DNA of 64,000 bases from Conoideocrella luteorostrata (GCA_032433595.1 JASWJB010000044.1:62001-126000); one strand, 5' to 3'; shown: positions 13,725 to 25,103, numbered from the stretch's first letter. Program-made: numbers and translations. The notes: generated from the sequence alone by a model not told the origin.

Positions 13725-14071
13725 CTACCTTAGTTCATACGTTTGACCACGATGAATGTTTCTCGTGTCGTTGGAAAGTTCACGAACGTGGCTACGTCGC
13801 GTACTGATTTTGGTCGCCCTCGGGGGAGAAGACCCCAATATGCTGCTGCTGCCGATAAAGCCGCCGACAATAGCGCCAGCGGGAGGTGAGCTGCTTCTGT
13901 AGTCGGGATAGGGAGATTATGTTCCAGGGCCTGTTGGGCCGTCCGATGTTGGCCGGACACCACTGTAGTGGCATTGCTGGTTCCGCAATAGTAGCCGGTA
14001 CTGTTTCCAGGGAGAGCAAAGGTTGTGCAAAAAGGACTCTTTGTTCCGGTGCTGGTGCTGTCGTTAGTGAG
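13725..14071 (-). pseudogene. Possible remnant of a Ser/Thr-rich surface-protein gene
   Basis: On the minus strand, a possible exon start after a TATAG acceptor reads a Ser/Thr/Cys segment (SPFCTTFALPGNSTGYYCG). A second frame then reads SSSPPAGAIVGGFIG, which resembles the pre-transmembrane PPAGAIVGGVVGG motif of many fungal single-pass surface proteins. The two halves are in different frames and a TAA separates them, so this is at best a degraded gene. No start or complete domain is visible. Confidence 0.25.
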
Positions 14072-14691
14072 CTATATGAGCATCTTCGCATATGAACAAA
14101 TATGGGGGTTTCATTTCATTTCATCTCGTTGTCGGTCAGAAACAAAACCACAGGTATTGTCGGGGGGCTATCATTGTAATTCAGAGCTCTTGGGCGGCCC
14201 CCCGTTTAAAAAAGTCACTATGTACGATGTCCGGCCCAGAAGGTGTCGTGGGCTTAGGGAAACCGATATTTCCCGGAAAATTCGCGGAGATAGTACTGAC
14301 TTGACTAGTAACTTGGCGGTGCAAGAACCGCGGCCTTTACTCTATATACACTATATAATGATAGGTGTATACAGACAGAATCTGAGAGGTGCTGTTACTC
14401 TCTCCGAATCTGGTGGGAAAGGTCGCCGCTTTTGGCGGCTTCGACAGTGAGGGCTAACACGCAAAGCATGTGCAGTGTACATCGAGCCAGGAACAAGCAG
14501 CGGCCTCCTCTATGTTAGGCACTAGTGCATATGTGGTGGTGTGCTTTCCGGTCGACAAAATGTAACCACTCGACTAGATTAAGCTTTATCTAGCAAAAAA
14601 ATTAAATTCTAGTCTAATCCTAAGAAAAAACACTATCAAATGTAATGGACTATCAGTTGTGTTGTTTGTAACATCAACTCCAATCGATACC
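14072..14691. other. Gene-free stretch
   Basis: No supported feature apart from the LTR that follows. Confidence 0.4.
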
Positions 14692-14892
14692 TGTGGGTTG
14701 CACAGGGTTGTGCAATGATCTAGATCATCGGCTTTAAATGCAATATATTCAATAATACTCGGGTTTGTCTATCTAAGAAGAAGAAAATAAGTCAAGGTGG
14801 AAGTCACGATATCGCCGTATAAATATCGTGGCTTGAAGGTGACCACGTGACGGGCTCGTAAGCTTCCTGTTGTGCTTGGCGGCATTCCAACA
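14692..14892 (-). mobile_element. Copia-type solo LTR (family A), copy 1
   Basis: A 201-bp element read on the minus strand begins TGTTGGAATGCCGCC and ends GTGCAACCCACA. It is flanked by the 5-bp duplication ATACC (14687-14691 and 14893-14897). The TGTTGGAAT start is typical of Copia LTRs. The LTR contains an inverted repeat around TTGCACAGGGTTGTGCAA and the palindrome TGATCTAGATCA. Related copies lie at 32709-32896, 36702-36895 and 37817-38023. No internal region is present, so this is a solo LTR left by recombination. Confidence 0.9.
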
Positions 14893-14898
14893 ATACCA

Positions 14899-16748
14899 TC
14901 ACCACCTTTCACGGAACGGTGACCATTTGATGCTACGTCGGAAATGTTGCAGCCCCTGGAACACAAGATTCATCTGTCTACTTACATACACTATAGCCTG
15001 CAAAATGAAAGTGGCTATGGACATGGCAATTGCAAATGTGTTTAGTGCGATCCTTTTGACCGATTTCGCGAAACCGATAAAGTGCTCGAGACCCGGGCGA
15101 CGGTTGCATCTTGCCGCAGCCCAGACATACCATGCAAAGCATGTCAGAGCCATCAAGCTTATTGATAGCAATGCAAACTCCCAGATACGATGGTGGCTTG
15201 ATTCACCGGTAAGGTCGTAGACATTCATTCCGTAAATGCTCTGTTCTAGTTAGCAGGCGAAACAGCTCCGTCAAATTAGTTAGGCACACTACGCAGCAAA
15301 CAAGACATACCGCGGCAACTTGCAAAGGGAGGCAAAAAAAGGCAAGCATTGTCACTCGACGAATACTTGCCGCTAGACTATTTGCAGCTTTACTTTCGTT
15401 GATTGCTACCGCCGTATCAGTGAATGTCGCCAAGTTGAAGATCTGTGGCAAGAATCAGCATGCAGCAACAGTTGGAACTTTGAAAGAGCCCAGTACCTAA
15501 TTTATGAGCAGATTGGTGTTTGTGTCTAGTTCTTCAGTGCGTTTCTCATAATCGTCGAGTGTAGCAATGATCTTCTTTAAATAACTCTCAATTGACGTGC
15601 TTGCATCAGCGTCAAAAAAAGGGTGGACTATCATCTGCTGAGCTCCGTCTTTTGCGCAAACAATTCGTCGACGTACTTGAGCCCATAGCGGTGAAAGTTG
15701 ATGGAGTGCCAAAGAGAAGGCTTTTTGTTGTTCGTGGGTTGGGTTAGTCTTCGCTACCGCCATGCTCTATGTGCTGTTAGTGTATTGTCGGCCCTTAGTC
15801 CAGCCAGGCATAGCAACGGAATAGACGTACAATGAGTTCTAGATGTTGCTCCGCCTCTTCAAGAAACACCGCCCAGTTATGAGAAATGATATGGAACAGC
15901 TCCGATAACACTTGGCCCAAACCAAAGTCTTCTTCCCACTAGCCCGGTGGAATTTCCTCACTTCTGGTCATCAACTTGCGAAGCCCGGTAAAAATAACTT
16001 CATCCACTGGGTCAAGTTGGATGATGCCCACGTACTGCCGCCGTGTGTTATTTAGTGCGGCTGGGAGTTTTTGATATATTAGTGCAGCTCGAGTAATCCT
16101 CCAGGTGTAACATGTTGGCCCGGAACTAAGGATGAACTGCGCAGAAGGAGATCTGTTACTACGAACGGACTCTAACGGAATTGAGCCGGTAGGATACATG
16201 TCCATGAACTGAAGATGAAAGAAAGCACCTTCGAAATTTAGTTAGCGGGTACTTAATATTTGACTAAATTTGCCCTGGTTCAACTTACAGTCAGATACAT
16301 GATTTCCAGTGCTTAAAGGAACGTACGGAAAGTTGAAAAATCTTGGAGTAATTCGAAGGTAAAACCCCAGGGCCTGTATTACCTCAGGACATGCCTTCAG
16401 TATTATACTGTTTTAAACATCAGAATGTTTTCAATGAATTGTAGTCGACATCGCTTACTAGATTGTGCTGCTGTTATGTAATACCGTGCGGAGATCTTGC
16501 ACCAATCTTATTGGCTGACTAAACTCTTCTTGATGCTCCCATGAGCTATCGCAGTATGTAAACTTTTGCACTGAGCATAATTCATCGCCGTGATGTTCAT
16601 CAAGGTACTTTTCCAGCACATGGAATGAAATGCCTATACTAGGATTGCTCCAAGGCCATGAGAGGTGTGGAGATTCGAGGCTGATAACATGCTTTGGTTT
16701 CAGAGAGCTCTTACGCTCTTGCATCCACCAAGCTCTTGACAAGGCCAT
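14899..16748 (-). pseudogene. CorA-like Mg2+ transporter gene with two in-frame TAG codons
   Basis: Six exons join in perfect phase on the minus strand: 16459-16748, 16289-16407, 15831-16228, 15497-15766, 15311-15442 and 14899-15240. Together they make 517 codons including the stop. The fifth/sixth exon junction creates the CorA signature GMN (SIYGMNV), preceded by a helical segment with ESKAANSLAASIRRV and followed by two to three hydrophobic membrane segments, as in fungal CorA/ZntB-like proteins. Two TAG codons lie inside the frame, at 15939-15941 (between EEIPPG and WEEDFGLG) and at 15497-15499, the last codon before an intron (LLIN-stop-IFNLATF). No frameshift or splice defect was found. 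Either the gene died recently by nonsense mutation, or the stops are recoded in mRNA. The true N-terminus may lie further upstream. Confidence 0.75.
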
Positions 16749-17816
16749 CTTCAAATCTGGGCTATATAACCTGGTAGGGTGAAGTGGAATCAATAAAACG
16801 CAAAATTAGTAGATCAAGTGGTTGTATTGACCTGACAAGCCGTAATTGACTAGGCTGCAGAGGCACCGGCCTTCAGAGTTCTCCTTGCGCGTACTCGAAA
16901 AGCGAGCAGTGTCAAATTGATATGTTCAGGATTTGTGGTGTGATGGAGCAATTTACGACCGTGGAAATCAGTGGAGATTGAACGATTCAATTGAATTTCC
17001 GATGATGAAATAGTCTAGGTTCCCCTCTTTCCAAATTTCTCTGAAAACCTCACAACACCCATCGTAGCGTATTCAGGCACCCATTAGGTAGCAATCATTT
17101 GTGATTGTCAGCCAACTATTGGACTAGCTGCAAGCCACAATTCGGTCACTCCGTGTTGAGCAGTCATTGGCGGCTTCAGTTCTTTGCATTGTATAACTAC
17201 AATGCTCAGTATAAAACCCCATCGGTTAACTTATGGTACAAAACATGACGCAGCATCCCACGTTTGCTGACAGTTAGGCGGCAGATTAAGTTAGTCGACT
17301 TGGCAAATGGCCGGCCGGTCGTGCCACGAATGTCTCATTGTTTGTCCAGCGTGCAGGCAATATCTGACGGGAGCATCAGACGGCATCTCAAGCCCGACAT
17401 TTTCCCGTTCAGTAAAGCACCAAGTTGTAAGGGTTACTCCGTAGACAAGGCACAGTACCGAAAACTTGCTGCTGCGTAAGTACTTCTTTTATTTTTAACA
17501 AGTATCTACGGAGTACAAGTACAGAAGATTACCACCCACCCGCAGTGCCACATAACAGTGCAACCTCCCGCCACAGTACTTCTCTTTTCGACCTCATGCC
17601 GATCTACAAAAATAGAAATTTAATCGAAAGACAGGGCGCTCGATTTTAGAGAATGCGTGCGTCATAACTAGTTGATGTCCGGTACGCACCATGAGCCCTT
17701 GTCTGTTTTCTAAGGCGCTTATTTACAGTTGTTCTGGTCCTATGCTAGGGCATCGAGGCTCCGATGTGTTGTTCGAAAATCTTTAATTAATATTTTGATA
17801 ACCAAGATAGCAAAGC
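16749..17816. other. Intergenic region between the CorA-like and HET genes
   Basis: No gene is supported. Two copies of the TACTCCGTA/TACGGAGTA 9-mer lie at 17435-17443 and 17507-17515, about 300 bp before the HET start. Confidence 0.4.
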
Positions 17817-19268
17817 ATGAGCTGTTTCGACGAATATGATACGCTGCCAACGGGGCGCTTTGCTCGATACATAATCCTTCACCCAGCTGGTGCAAACGAC
17901 CCTCTCGTCTGCACCTTACATGCTGCCCACATTGATGACTTCCCTCCTTTTGAGGCAGTATCTTACGTCTAGGGTACACCAGTAAAAGCTCGGTCGATTA
18001 CTTACAATAGCAGAATTATTCGCATCACGACCAATCTGTTCGGCGCGCTGCTTCGCATACGCTCAATGAATGAGCTACGCACGCTGTGGGTGGATTCGAT
18101 TTGCATCAACCAGGCTGATCCAAAGGAACAAGGACAACAAGTCTCTTTGATGTACCATATATGCACAAAATCAATTTGCACGCTCATTTGTCTGGGAGAT
18201 TCCGACTATGTTCACGCCAATATAGTGGCAGGTCTGGTAGCAGATGTTGATCGTATGATTCAACAAGTTCTAGGTCGTGAGGACTTTGACTGGAAACCAA
18301 ACAGCTTCCCAATACCCGATGAGGATGATCCACTACTTTCGCATGATGGATGGCAATCACTCGGCATCTTATTTGAACAGCCTTGGTTCAGGCGATGTTG
18401 GGTGGTCCAGGAAGCAGCCCTTAGCCAAAAGGCATGGCTGAAGCTAGTTCGCGTTTACATTTGGAGACGCTGGAGGGCGCTAATGCTTCCGAAGGCACAG
18501 TCTCGGTTATCAGATCTGCATTTACAAAGTTTCTACATTAAGCAACATCATGAAGCTAAGACATTCAGACCCGAAAGCGCCATTGTGCCGCTCACTTTTG
18601 TTGAGATCTTGAATCGTGCCAGGTGGCTTGGAATAACTGATCCCAGGGGTCGAATATACGCCTTCCAGAGCCTAGTAAAGCTGACTATCCCATCCCTGGT
18701 GATACGGCCGGATTATGAAACACCCTATCTGCGAGTTTATCTCGATTTTGCTTGTGAATATCTGAGAATTGGGAATGATTTGGACATCCTACATTTCATT
18801 AACAACAATGAAAAAACACTTAATTGTGACTTTCCTTCTTGGATACCGCGTTGGGATATGCAACTCTACTCAGAACATGCGGTTAGCCTCAATAACTATG
18901 ACAGATCTTCTGAGCGCTTCAGCTGAAGGCTACCGGGTCTAAACATCGAAATATCGCCCGATCGATCTGTTTTGGGGCTCGGGGCGATAATCATTGACAC
19001 CGTCAAATTTTCTGCACTGGTGTTTGACAGGAAATGCACAACTCCCAGCGATGTTGCTTCGATCTGGCATACTGTTTCTAAGAACTCGACTAGACATCCT
19101 TACTCTTGCCCATCCCAGACATCCTTCGTCGCAATATTCCGTTGCGGGATTTATCAAGGGCGATTGAAGAATTGGGAAAAGCTCGAGTCAGCCTACATGC
19201 GATTCTTGCTACAGGAGCTTCCACATGGAGATGCATTGAGTGACGATGCTAGGTCTTTCATGAAATAA
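17817..19268 (+). pseudogene. HET-domain (heterokaryon incompatibility) gene with two in-frame stops
   Basis: A single intronless frame runs 484 codons from the ATG at 17817. It carries the HET domain: FEAVSYV-x-G, then LWVDSICINQADPKEQGQQ, LICLGDSD and WFRRCWVVQEAALSQKAW. HET domains trigger cell death on fusion between incompatible strains. The first HET block normally reads SYVWG, but here the Trp codon is TAG (17970-17972). A second in-frame stop, TGA at 18924-18926, separates the middle from a C-terminal part that stays open to 19268. There is no frameshift. A shorter protein could start at the Met at 18066 but would lack the first HET block. Two copies of the 9-mer TACTCCGTA lie upstream. 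Confidence 0.8.
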
Positions 19269-19793
19269 GAATGGAGGATGTACATAATAAAAGTGTCATA
19301 TTGTCCAATCGTGGATACTGTGGCTTAGTGCCCCAAGTTACCGAATAAGGCGATGTTTGTTGCATTATATTCGGTACAAGGTCCCCGTTTACTTTGCGAA
19401 GGACACCTCGACCTGGATACTTTAAGCTTGTGGGATCGGTAGTGATTCTCGGTGAGCGCCTTGATCATAATGGGATTCCACAGCCCCTAAGAAAAGACAA
19501 TTGCCATTGGATAGATTGGGGTCATTGCATATGAGTGAGGCGATCAAGATAGTATCTTAAGCCCCACATGATACTCCGAAGGTGTGTTCCGCGCCGACCG
19601 CTGTGATTTAAAGCTGTTTTCGCAGAATAATGCTGCAACTTCTCTGTACTAACTCCTTTATGTCTCTATATTAGTCTGTTCCATTTTTGATGTTTCTTGA
19701 TCTGCTTGATGAGTCCTGATCGCCCTGCCTGCACCAATCACAAGTGAACCCAAAGGAGTATGGTGCACTACGCGTGTATTCTTATTCCTGCTT
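19269..19793. other. Gene-free stretch
   Basis: No supported feature. Confidence 0.4.
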
Positions 19794-20160
19794 TATCGAC
19801 CCAAAGTACACACCCACCACTCGTATTATGCTGTCTAACACACAGCCAGCAGTGCATCTTCAATTCAGGTAATAGATCAACTAGGGACTAAGATCAATCC
19901 GTAAAGATCTCGTATGTACTGAGATCAAATGGTTGAGCAACTCCGTCGAAGGTTATTAGATGTGAACACTCTTGAATAAACCAACGTAAGCATAATAGGA
20001 ACAGGAGCTAAGCTCTGAACAACGATACAATTTCAACAACTGAGGAGACTTATTAATTTACTTAGGCAAGCGGTAATAGCCTATCTTATAGCGAGTTCAC
20101 TTGATCTGACCTAATTTGTCAAGTCTAAAGCCCATGTGAGAGCAATTTGGGCAATGCAGG
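19794..20160. repeat. Dispersed LTR-like repeat, family B, copy 2
   Basis: This stretch matches the family B repeat at 853-1240. It shares the ATCGACCCAAAGTACACACCC start, the GTCTAACACACAGCCAGCA block and the ACTTGATCTGACCTAAT block. Many differences are C/T or G/A transitions, as expected after RIP. The left edge reads TATCGAC where copy 1 reads TGTCGAC. The right end is degraded. Confidence 0.45.
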
Positions 20161-20317
20161 TCTTTTTCGGCAACACTCTATGAAAAAGCTTACACGATGT
20201 TCTATCCTCCGGTGATTGTTATCCATCCAGTCTTGTCTCAGTCTTGTTCCGTTGTTATTGATCTAAAATATCATGTTTCTAGGGTGCTGGATAGTGAAGA
20301 AGCTGGATCCGTAGCAA

Positions 20318-22402
20318 TTATGTATCAATCTGCATTCTTGTCAAAGTTTGCTCCCAGTCATAGCTAGTATTTGAATCTATAACTCCAAACCAGTCTTGTC
20401 GTAGCTCATCGCCCCGCTCAAACTGTGTCCCGATGCTTGCCGCAAATTCGTTTGTGCTGAACTCGACCGTGGTGGCTGAGGTGGCCGAGCTCGAAAAGTC
20501 ATAGTCTTTTGGACCACAAGTTGAAGAAGGCTGGGCAACACTGCATGGTGCGGAGCCTGTTTCGATATTTGATTTTGGCAACTGTATCTTCAGCTTTCCA
20601 AAATACGGCACGGATAGCTGCAATGGCTCATCTCCTCGTGGCTGGCAAGTATCGATAAGGAGCTCCAGCACCCGCGCGCCTTGTTCCGCAACCGGGCATT
20701 CCAATAGCATTGAAGTTTTTCGCAGGCTAGCAATGAGAGACTCAATCAAGCAACCGTCTTCACTCCAAACGCTTAATAAATCGCGCTTAAAACCCGGCAT
20801 GTACAACGTCCCAATGATTAGTGCCATTCCAGCACTGAATACATTGAAGTCCATGATTTCGCACACCAGAACTTCTGCACCGGGGAAATTTCTCAATCGC
20901 ACGTAGCAACGTATTTGTTCCCTGGCAGCATCCAAGGCTGATTGGCGGCTGTATTCGTATCGTGCATCGTGAATAGACTTTAACATGTAGGGCAAATGCA
21001 CTAGCTTCACGAGGAGAAAGTAGAAAAATTTCGCAACCTCTTGATAATAAAAATCTCCGAGAGAGTCACACGGTATGCTTGAGTCCCACCACTGGACGGG
21101 AAATAGTTGCCGCAACTCCTCGACGTCTTCCTCGATCCTCATTGTTGCTGCATATGATTTGTTGGCTCGAGCCTGGTCTCTGTTGATCACATCGCCGAAC
21201 ACCGAGGCCAATGCATACGTGATGCGAAGTGCCACAGACCCTTCAAGAGCCATTGGCAACTGCCCGAACGATGTCTTAGTAGTCATTTGCACAGATGATG
21301 GATAGCCCAGCACTAGTGACAGCTGTCTCTCTGCTACCCATGACTGCAACCAAATCATTTTGTGTGATTCGCTGGCGTCTATATCTAGTCTATGCATCCC
21401 CAGCAATGTAGCCGTGCTGATGGCACCTCTAATGCAAGCCCAAGCCTTTTGTGGCATCCCCATATTGATGTATAGCTTGAAACGTAACACATGACATTGC
21501 ACTGTATCGAGGTTATCCTCGTCTGCGCCTGCCAGAATGAGTTTACAGTACGCCAGGTACGACATCAGTAGGTCTTGTTTGGAAAGTGTGTTTGGAAGAC
21601 CGTAGCGGAACCAATCCATCGGTAGCTGCTGTATGCACAACGCGAACCACGACAGCACTGTGCAGAAGCTCGCATCAAGATGTTGGTTGAAGAGCCGGCC
21701 GACAATGTAGTCCTCACACTCCGAGTCATTGGCACCGTGAAAAGGTTGGTGAAGATCAGATCCATAGTAGCAAGTCGGCCACGTGCACCAGTAATTCTGC
21801 GTCATGCGCAGTATGGACCGAACAGTTGTTTCATCAGGAATATATGGGCTCAGCTTGGTTGATAACTCACCCACCAGAGTTCCAGCCGAGCCTCCAGGCT
21901 TACCACCCATATCTTGTATGCGTCCATCGTCATCGCTGATCAGTAGCGCCGCTTGAAAGAGATTGATCAACGGAGCATCTGACGATTTGGTTGCTGTGAA
22001 TGAATGTTCCGCAGGTAGTCCGCCAGTCTCTCTCCCACTGGAGGATTCATTCTGCGTTGTGTTCCCTTCGAGGTCCACATCAAGGGCTGTCGCAACGCGG
22101 ACCGACTCTGCGAGGCTCTTAACAAGACGTTCAAGCTCATTGACTCTCTGCTGAAGCGGATTGCCATCATTCGAAGGCTCGTTCAGCTGCGTTCTCGGTT
22201 GTTGCGCGTTACAGAGCGTGTCATGTAGCGCACAGCTTTGACAAACACTGTGTCCTTGAGGAAAGACGCACTTAATTTTTCTTCGGCGACATTCAGAGCA
22301 AGACTTTGTCCCTAGCCTCATACGCTTTCCGGGCTGTTTTGTTTGCCGTTCCGCCATGGGTAGAGAAGTCACGGATGAATTCGAGCGGCTTCGGACGGAC
22401 AA
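20318..22402 (-). CDS. Zn2Cys6 binuclear-cluster transcription factor
   Basis: An uninterrupted 694-codon frame on the minus strand. The N-terminus holds a complete Zn2Cys6 cluster with cysteines at residues 35, 38, 45, 54, 57 and 64 (CSECRRRKIKC then CQSC and C). A short basic stretch and a leucine-rich segment around VNELERLVKSLAESV, likely a dimerising coiled coil, follow. The middle region resembles the fungal-specific transcription-factor domain, for example RLFNQHLDASFCTVLSWF and HVLRFKLYINMGMPQKAW. Length is normal for the family. A second Met (residue 16) could also start the protein without affecting the cluster. It is transcribed divergently from the peroxiredoxin-like gene with about 420 bp between starts, so it may regulate that neighbour; this is inference. 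Confidence 0.9.
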   Translation of the reverse strand: MSVRSRSNSSVTSLPMAERQTKQPGKRMRLGTKSCSECRRRKIKCVFPQGHSVCQSCALHDTLCNAQQPRTQLNEPSNDGNPLQQRVNELERLVKSLAESVRVATALDVDLEGNTTQNESSSGRETGGLPAEHSFTATKSSDAPLINLFQAALLISDDDGRIQDMGGKPGGSAGTLVGELSTKLSPYIPDETTVRSILRMTQNYWCTWPTCYYGSDLHQPFHGANDSECEDYIVGRLFNQHLDASFCTVLSWFALCIQQLPMDWFRYGLPNTLSKQDLLMSYLAYCKLILAGADEDNLDTVQCHVLRFKLYINMGMPQKAWACIRGAISTATLLGMHRLDIDASESHKMIWLQSWVAERQLSLVLGYPSSVQMTTKTSFGQLPMALEGSVALRITYALASVFGDVINRDQARANKSYAATMRIEEDVEELRQLFPVQWWDSSIPCDSLGDFYYQEVAKFFYFLLVKLVHLPYMLKSIHDARYEYSRQSALDAAREQIRCYVRLRNFPGAEVLVCEIMDFNVFSAGMALIIGTLYMPGFKRDLLSVWSEDGCLIESLIASLRKTSMLLECPVAEQGARVLELLIDTCQPRGDEPLQLSVPYFGKLKIQLPKSNIETGSAPCSVAQPSSTCGPKDYDFSSSATSATTVEFSTNEFAASIGTQFERGDELRQDWFGVIDSNTSYDWEQTLTRMQIDT

Positions 22403-22703
22403 ATTGATTGATCCTCAAAGGGGTTGAAGTTGACCCAGAGGGCTCCGTTAAATCCGAGCGTTGGCCGTGACGTGCGTGGCTTGGGCAGGCAAGGGGCCAA
22501 GTTAATCAGCCCCACGCACCAAGTCGGACGAAAGTTCAAGCATCGTGACCCACTTTGGACCGAACGGAATGTGCGCGTGGTACGGCGTCTTCGCCCGAAC
22601 TCGACCGACTGGCGAGTTACTGTATATGCGACTTCTTGTCATACTTGATGGTCAGGCTGTGGGCGAGCATGGTTCTGTGAAATTCCTGTTGCGCATCGCG
22701 ATT

Positions 22704-22716
22704 GACTATATATAGC
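22704..22716 (+). promoter_or_regulatory. TATA-like element of the peroxiredoxin-like gene
   Basis: The sequence ACTATATATAGCA lies about 110 bp before the ATG at 22823, inside the divergent promoter shared with the Zn2Cys6 gene. It is a plausible core promoter, not proven. Confidence 0.4.
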
Positions 22717-22822
22717 ATGGTCTGTACGAGCTAGAAGCATGTCCAAGACAGTAACACCCAACAAATGATCATTAGCACCGCATTAACATCTGTAATCCTT
22801 TTTGAACCTTTGAGTCGCAAAA

Positions 22823-23476
22823 ATGACAACTACAACTACACTTGCGGATAAACTTACTGAAGTCGCCCAAAGGCTTGAATCTCGTCCGAAGGAGCTCATA
22901 GACGTGATTTTTACTGCCAAAACAAATATCGAGCAGACGTTCGACCCAAAACAGGCAATTCAACCGGGTGCTAAACTGCCAGAATTTAGTCTTCCTGACG
23001 CCACTGGAAGGCAGGTCTCTTCATCCGAGCTGTTGTCAAAGGGTCCTCTACTTATTACTTTTTATCGTGGTCAATGGTGCCCATTCTGCAACCTGGCTCT
23101 CCGCGCCTTCCAGCTCCGCCTCCCTGAGATTGAGGCCATGGGTGCAAACTTTGTGGCCGTCTCGCCTGAGTTGCCTGACAGTTCGCTCAGCAGTATCGAG
23201 AAAGACGAGCTCAAATTTCCGGTATTGTCCGACATTGGTTTGAAGTTGGCCCGGGAATTGGGAATAGTCTGGAAACAACCCGAGACGCTTCGTGTGATAT
23301 TTGACACTTTTGGAACGGACCTCAAGGCACGAAATGGGGACGATTCATTCGAACTTCCAATTCCCACTACAATTCTGGTCGACCAGAGTGCCATAGTGAG
23401 GAATGTGCATGCAAATCCTGACTATTTCAAGAGGCTGGAGCCCCAGGTGGCGCTGGACTGGATTAAAGCGCTTTGA
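22823..23476 (+). CDS. Peroxiredoxin-like (AhpC/TSA) protein
   Basis: An intact intronless frame of 217 residues. A helical N-terminal segment leads into a thioredoxin fold: PGAKLPEFSLPDATGRQVS, then LLITFYRGQWCPFCNLAL with a CPFC pair, NFVAVSPELPDSS, FPVLSDIGLKLARELGI, a cis-proline region ELPIPTTILVDQS and a short C-terminal helix. This matches the AhpC/TSA family of thiol-dependent peroxidases, acting in the cytosol (no signal peptide is seen). The CxxC rather than a single peroxidatic Cys is typical of the fungal and bacterial peroxiredoxin-like subgroup. A TATA-like element lies upstream. Co-regulation with the divergent Zn2Cys6 factor is possible but unproven. Confidence 0.88.
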   Translation: MTTTTTLADKLTEVAQRLESRPKELIDVIFTAKTNIEQTFDPKQAIQPGAKLPEFSLPDATGRQVSSSELLSKGPLLITFYRGQWCPFCNLALRAFQLRLPEIEAMGANFVAVSPELPDSSLSSIEKDELKFPVLSDIGLKLARELGIVWKQPETLRVIFDTFGTDLKARNGDDSFELPIPTTILVDQSAIVRNVHANPDYFKRLEPQVALDWIKAL

Positions 23477-25103
23477 GAACGTGCGGCAATGGCAGACCGA
23501 TGGGATGCATGTTGACGTATCACCCTAGCAGCGATACACGTGCTAAACACAACGGCACTTTCATAATAACATTTGGTTATTGAAGCTAGTGCATATGGAG
23601 TCAAAAGTTACGTTCCGGGAACTTCGTAGGGTGAGGAGGCATGCTCAAATGTTGGTCTACATAGTGGACTGAGTCTCTGTTTACGTCATACAATAAACTT
23701 GGATGATCTTGGGAAACCTAGCGCATATATAAATATTTTGAGTGCTTCATTTATAATATTTAGCTTGCTTCAGTGCCTACTTCTTGCGATTTCAAATGTT
23801 TTATCCCGTGATATCCGCCTGAAATCGAAAAGCAACTACGCCGCGATTGCCTCAACGAACAATTTTTGAAATGTTGTTATTAAGATTTGAGGCTTAGAAG
23901 GCTTTTCTAAAGTTAGGTGAAGCGTAAATACCCTGTAAAGATCAGGCGGTTATTAATCAAACATTGCTTTTATATAACTCTAGAGCTAAGGTAAACCTAC
24001 AGGTATATCTGGTTAGTACTGTTCCCAAAACTTTGTAAGAGTAGCATTTCCTTGTCTGTGTTAGAAACATATACTCTTTAACACCCGAAACCCTATTTAC
24101 GACGTAAATATTAATCAACTGACGAACGAGATGTCGGTAGGTTACGATGACCCTAGCTCTGGTAAAATTGATCAGTCGGTATTGAACAGGACAGAACATG
24201 GCTATGGTTCCGCTTGTAGGGCGAATATTGAACCAGACGACAAATCCGAAAGACTTTGATGAGGGCAAGGCAGGCTCTGCACAGAATGTGAGATGGTGTG
24301 CTGGCTGGGTCAAGTAGGCTACGTCGCCATTGTCTGGCAGCACCAACAAGATTGCAATACTAAGCCGTGAAATACTACCGAGGCCACTTCAAGCCACAAC
24401 AGTCAGTCATCAGTCAGGCTCGGTCGCTCGGGCATCTCAGCCACGCATTGACTGAGCCATCAGCAAGCTCACTGGCGTGCTCGTTATGCGGCAGCGTACT
24501 ACAAGCTACAATGCCTACCTGCCGTTCAGCTCGTTAGAATTCTTCGTTTCCCAGCCTTCTGCGACCCTTTTCTCAAGTGAGCACATGGCCACTAATATCG
24601 GAGATCACTTTACAAGTTATGGTAGAAAACTACATTAAGAGTTGTACACTTTCTCTGTATTTTCAGCGCGTATCCGTCACGTCAGTTACTTACCCTTCTT
24701 GGACCAGGCGAAGCAGAAACTGAACATGGCTAGCATCAGGTCGGTACCTTCATAGTAAAAGTTCATTGCTAGAAGCTAATTCTAAACTACGTTAAAAGAG
24801 TGGGATAGGTCTTCGCTCCCTCAAGGCACAATTAAGTGACCCCCAAAGGCATCCCCAGCATCGCGTAAAGGTGCCCATCCATCGCTGGGGTTTTTGTTTT
24901 TGTTTTTGGTTTACTGTATCTTTGATGACTTGATCACCTAGACTTCCTGGCTCTGTTTCCTTCTTTAGTCTAAGGCGACATTCCGGACATATCGCGTTAG
25001 TGGGTCGCATTTCGCAACCCTAGGTACCGTTAGTCTGCATCGTCTTATGACTAGGTCAAGTTTAAGGATAGGTTACATACCTGACAAGCCCAAGGCATAG
25101 CTA
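23477..25103. other. Gene-free stretch
   Basis: AT-rich in its first half, with no coherent gene on either strand. Confidence 0.4.
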
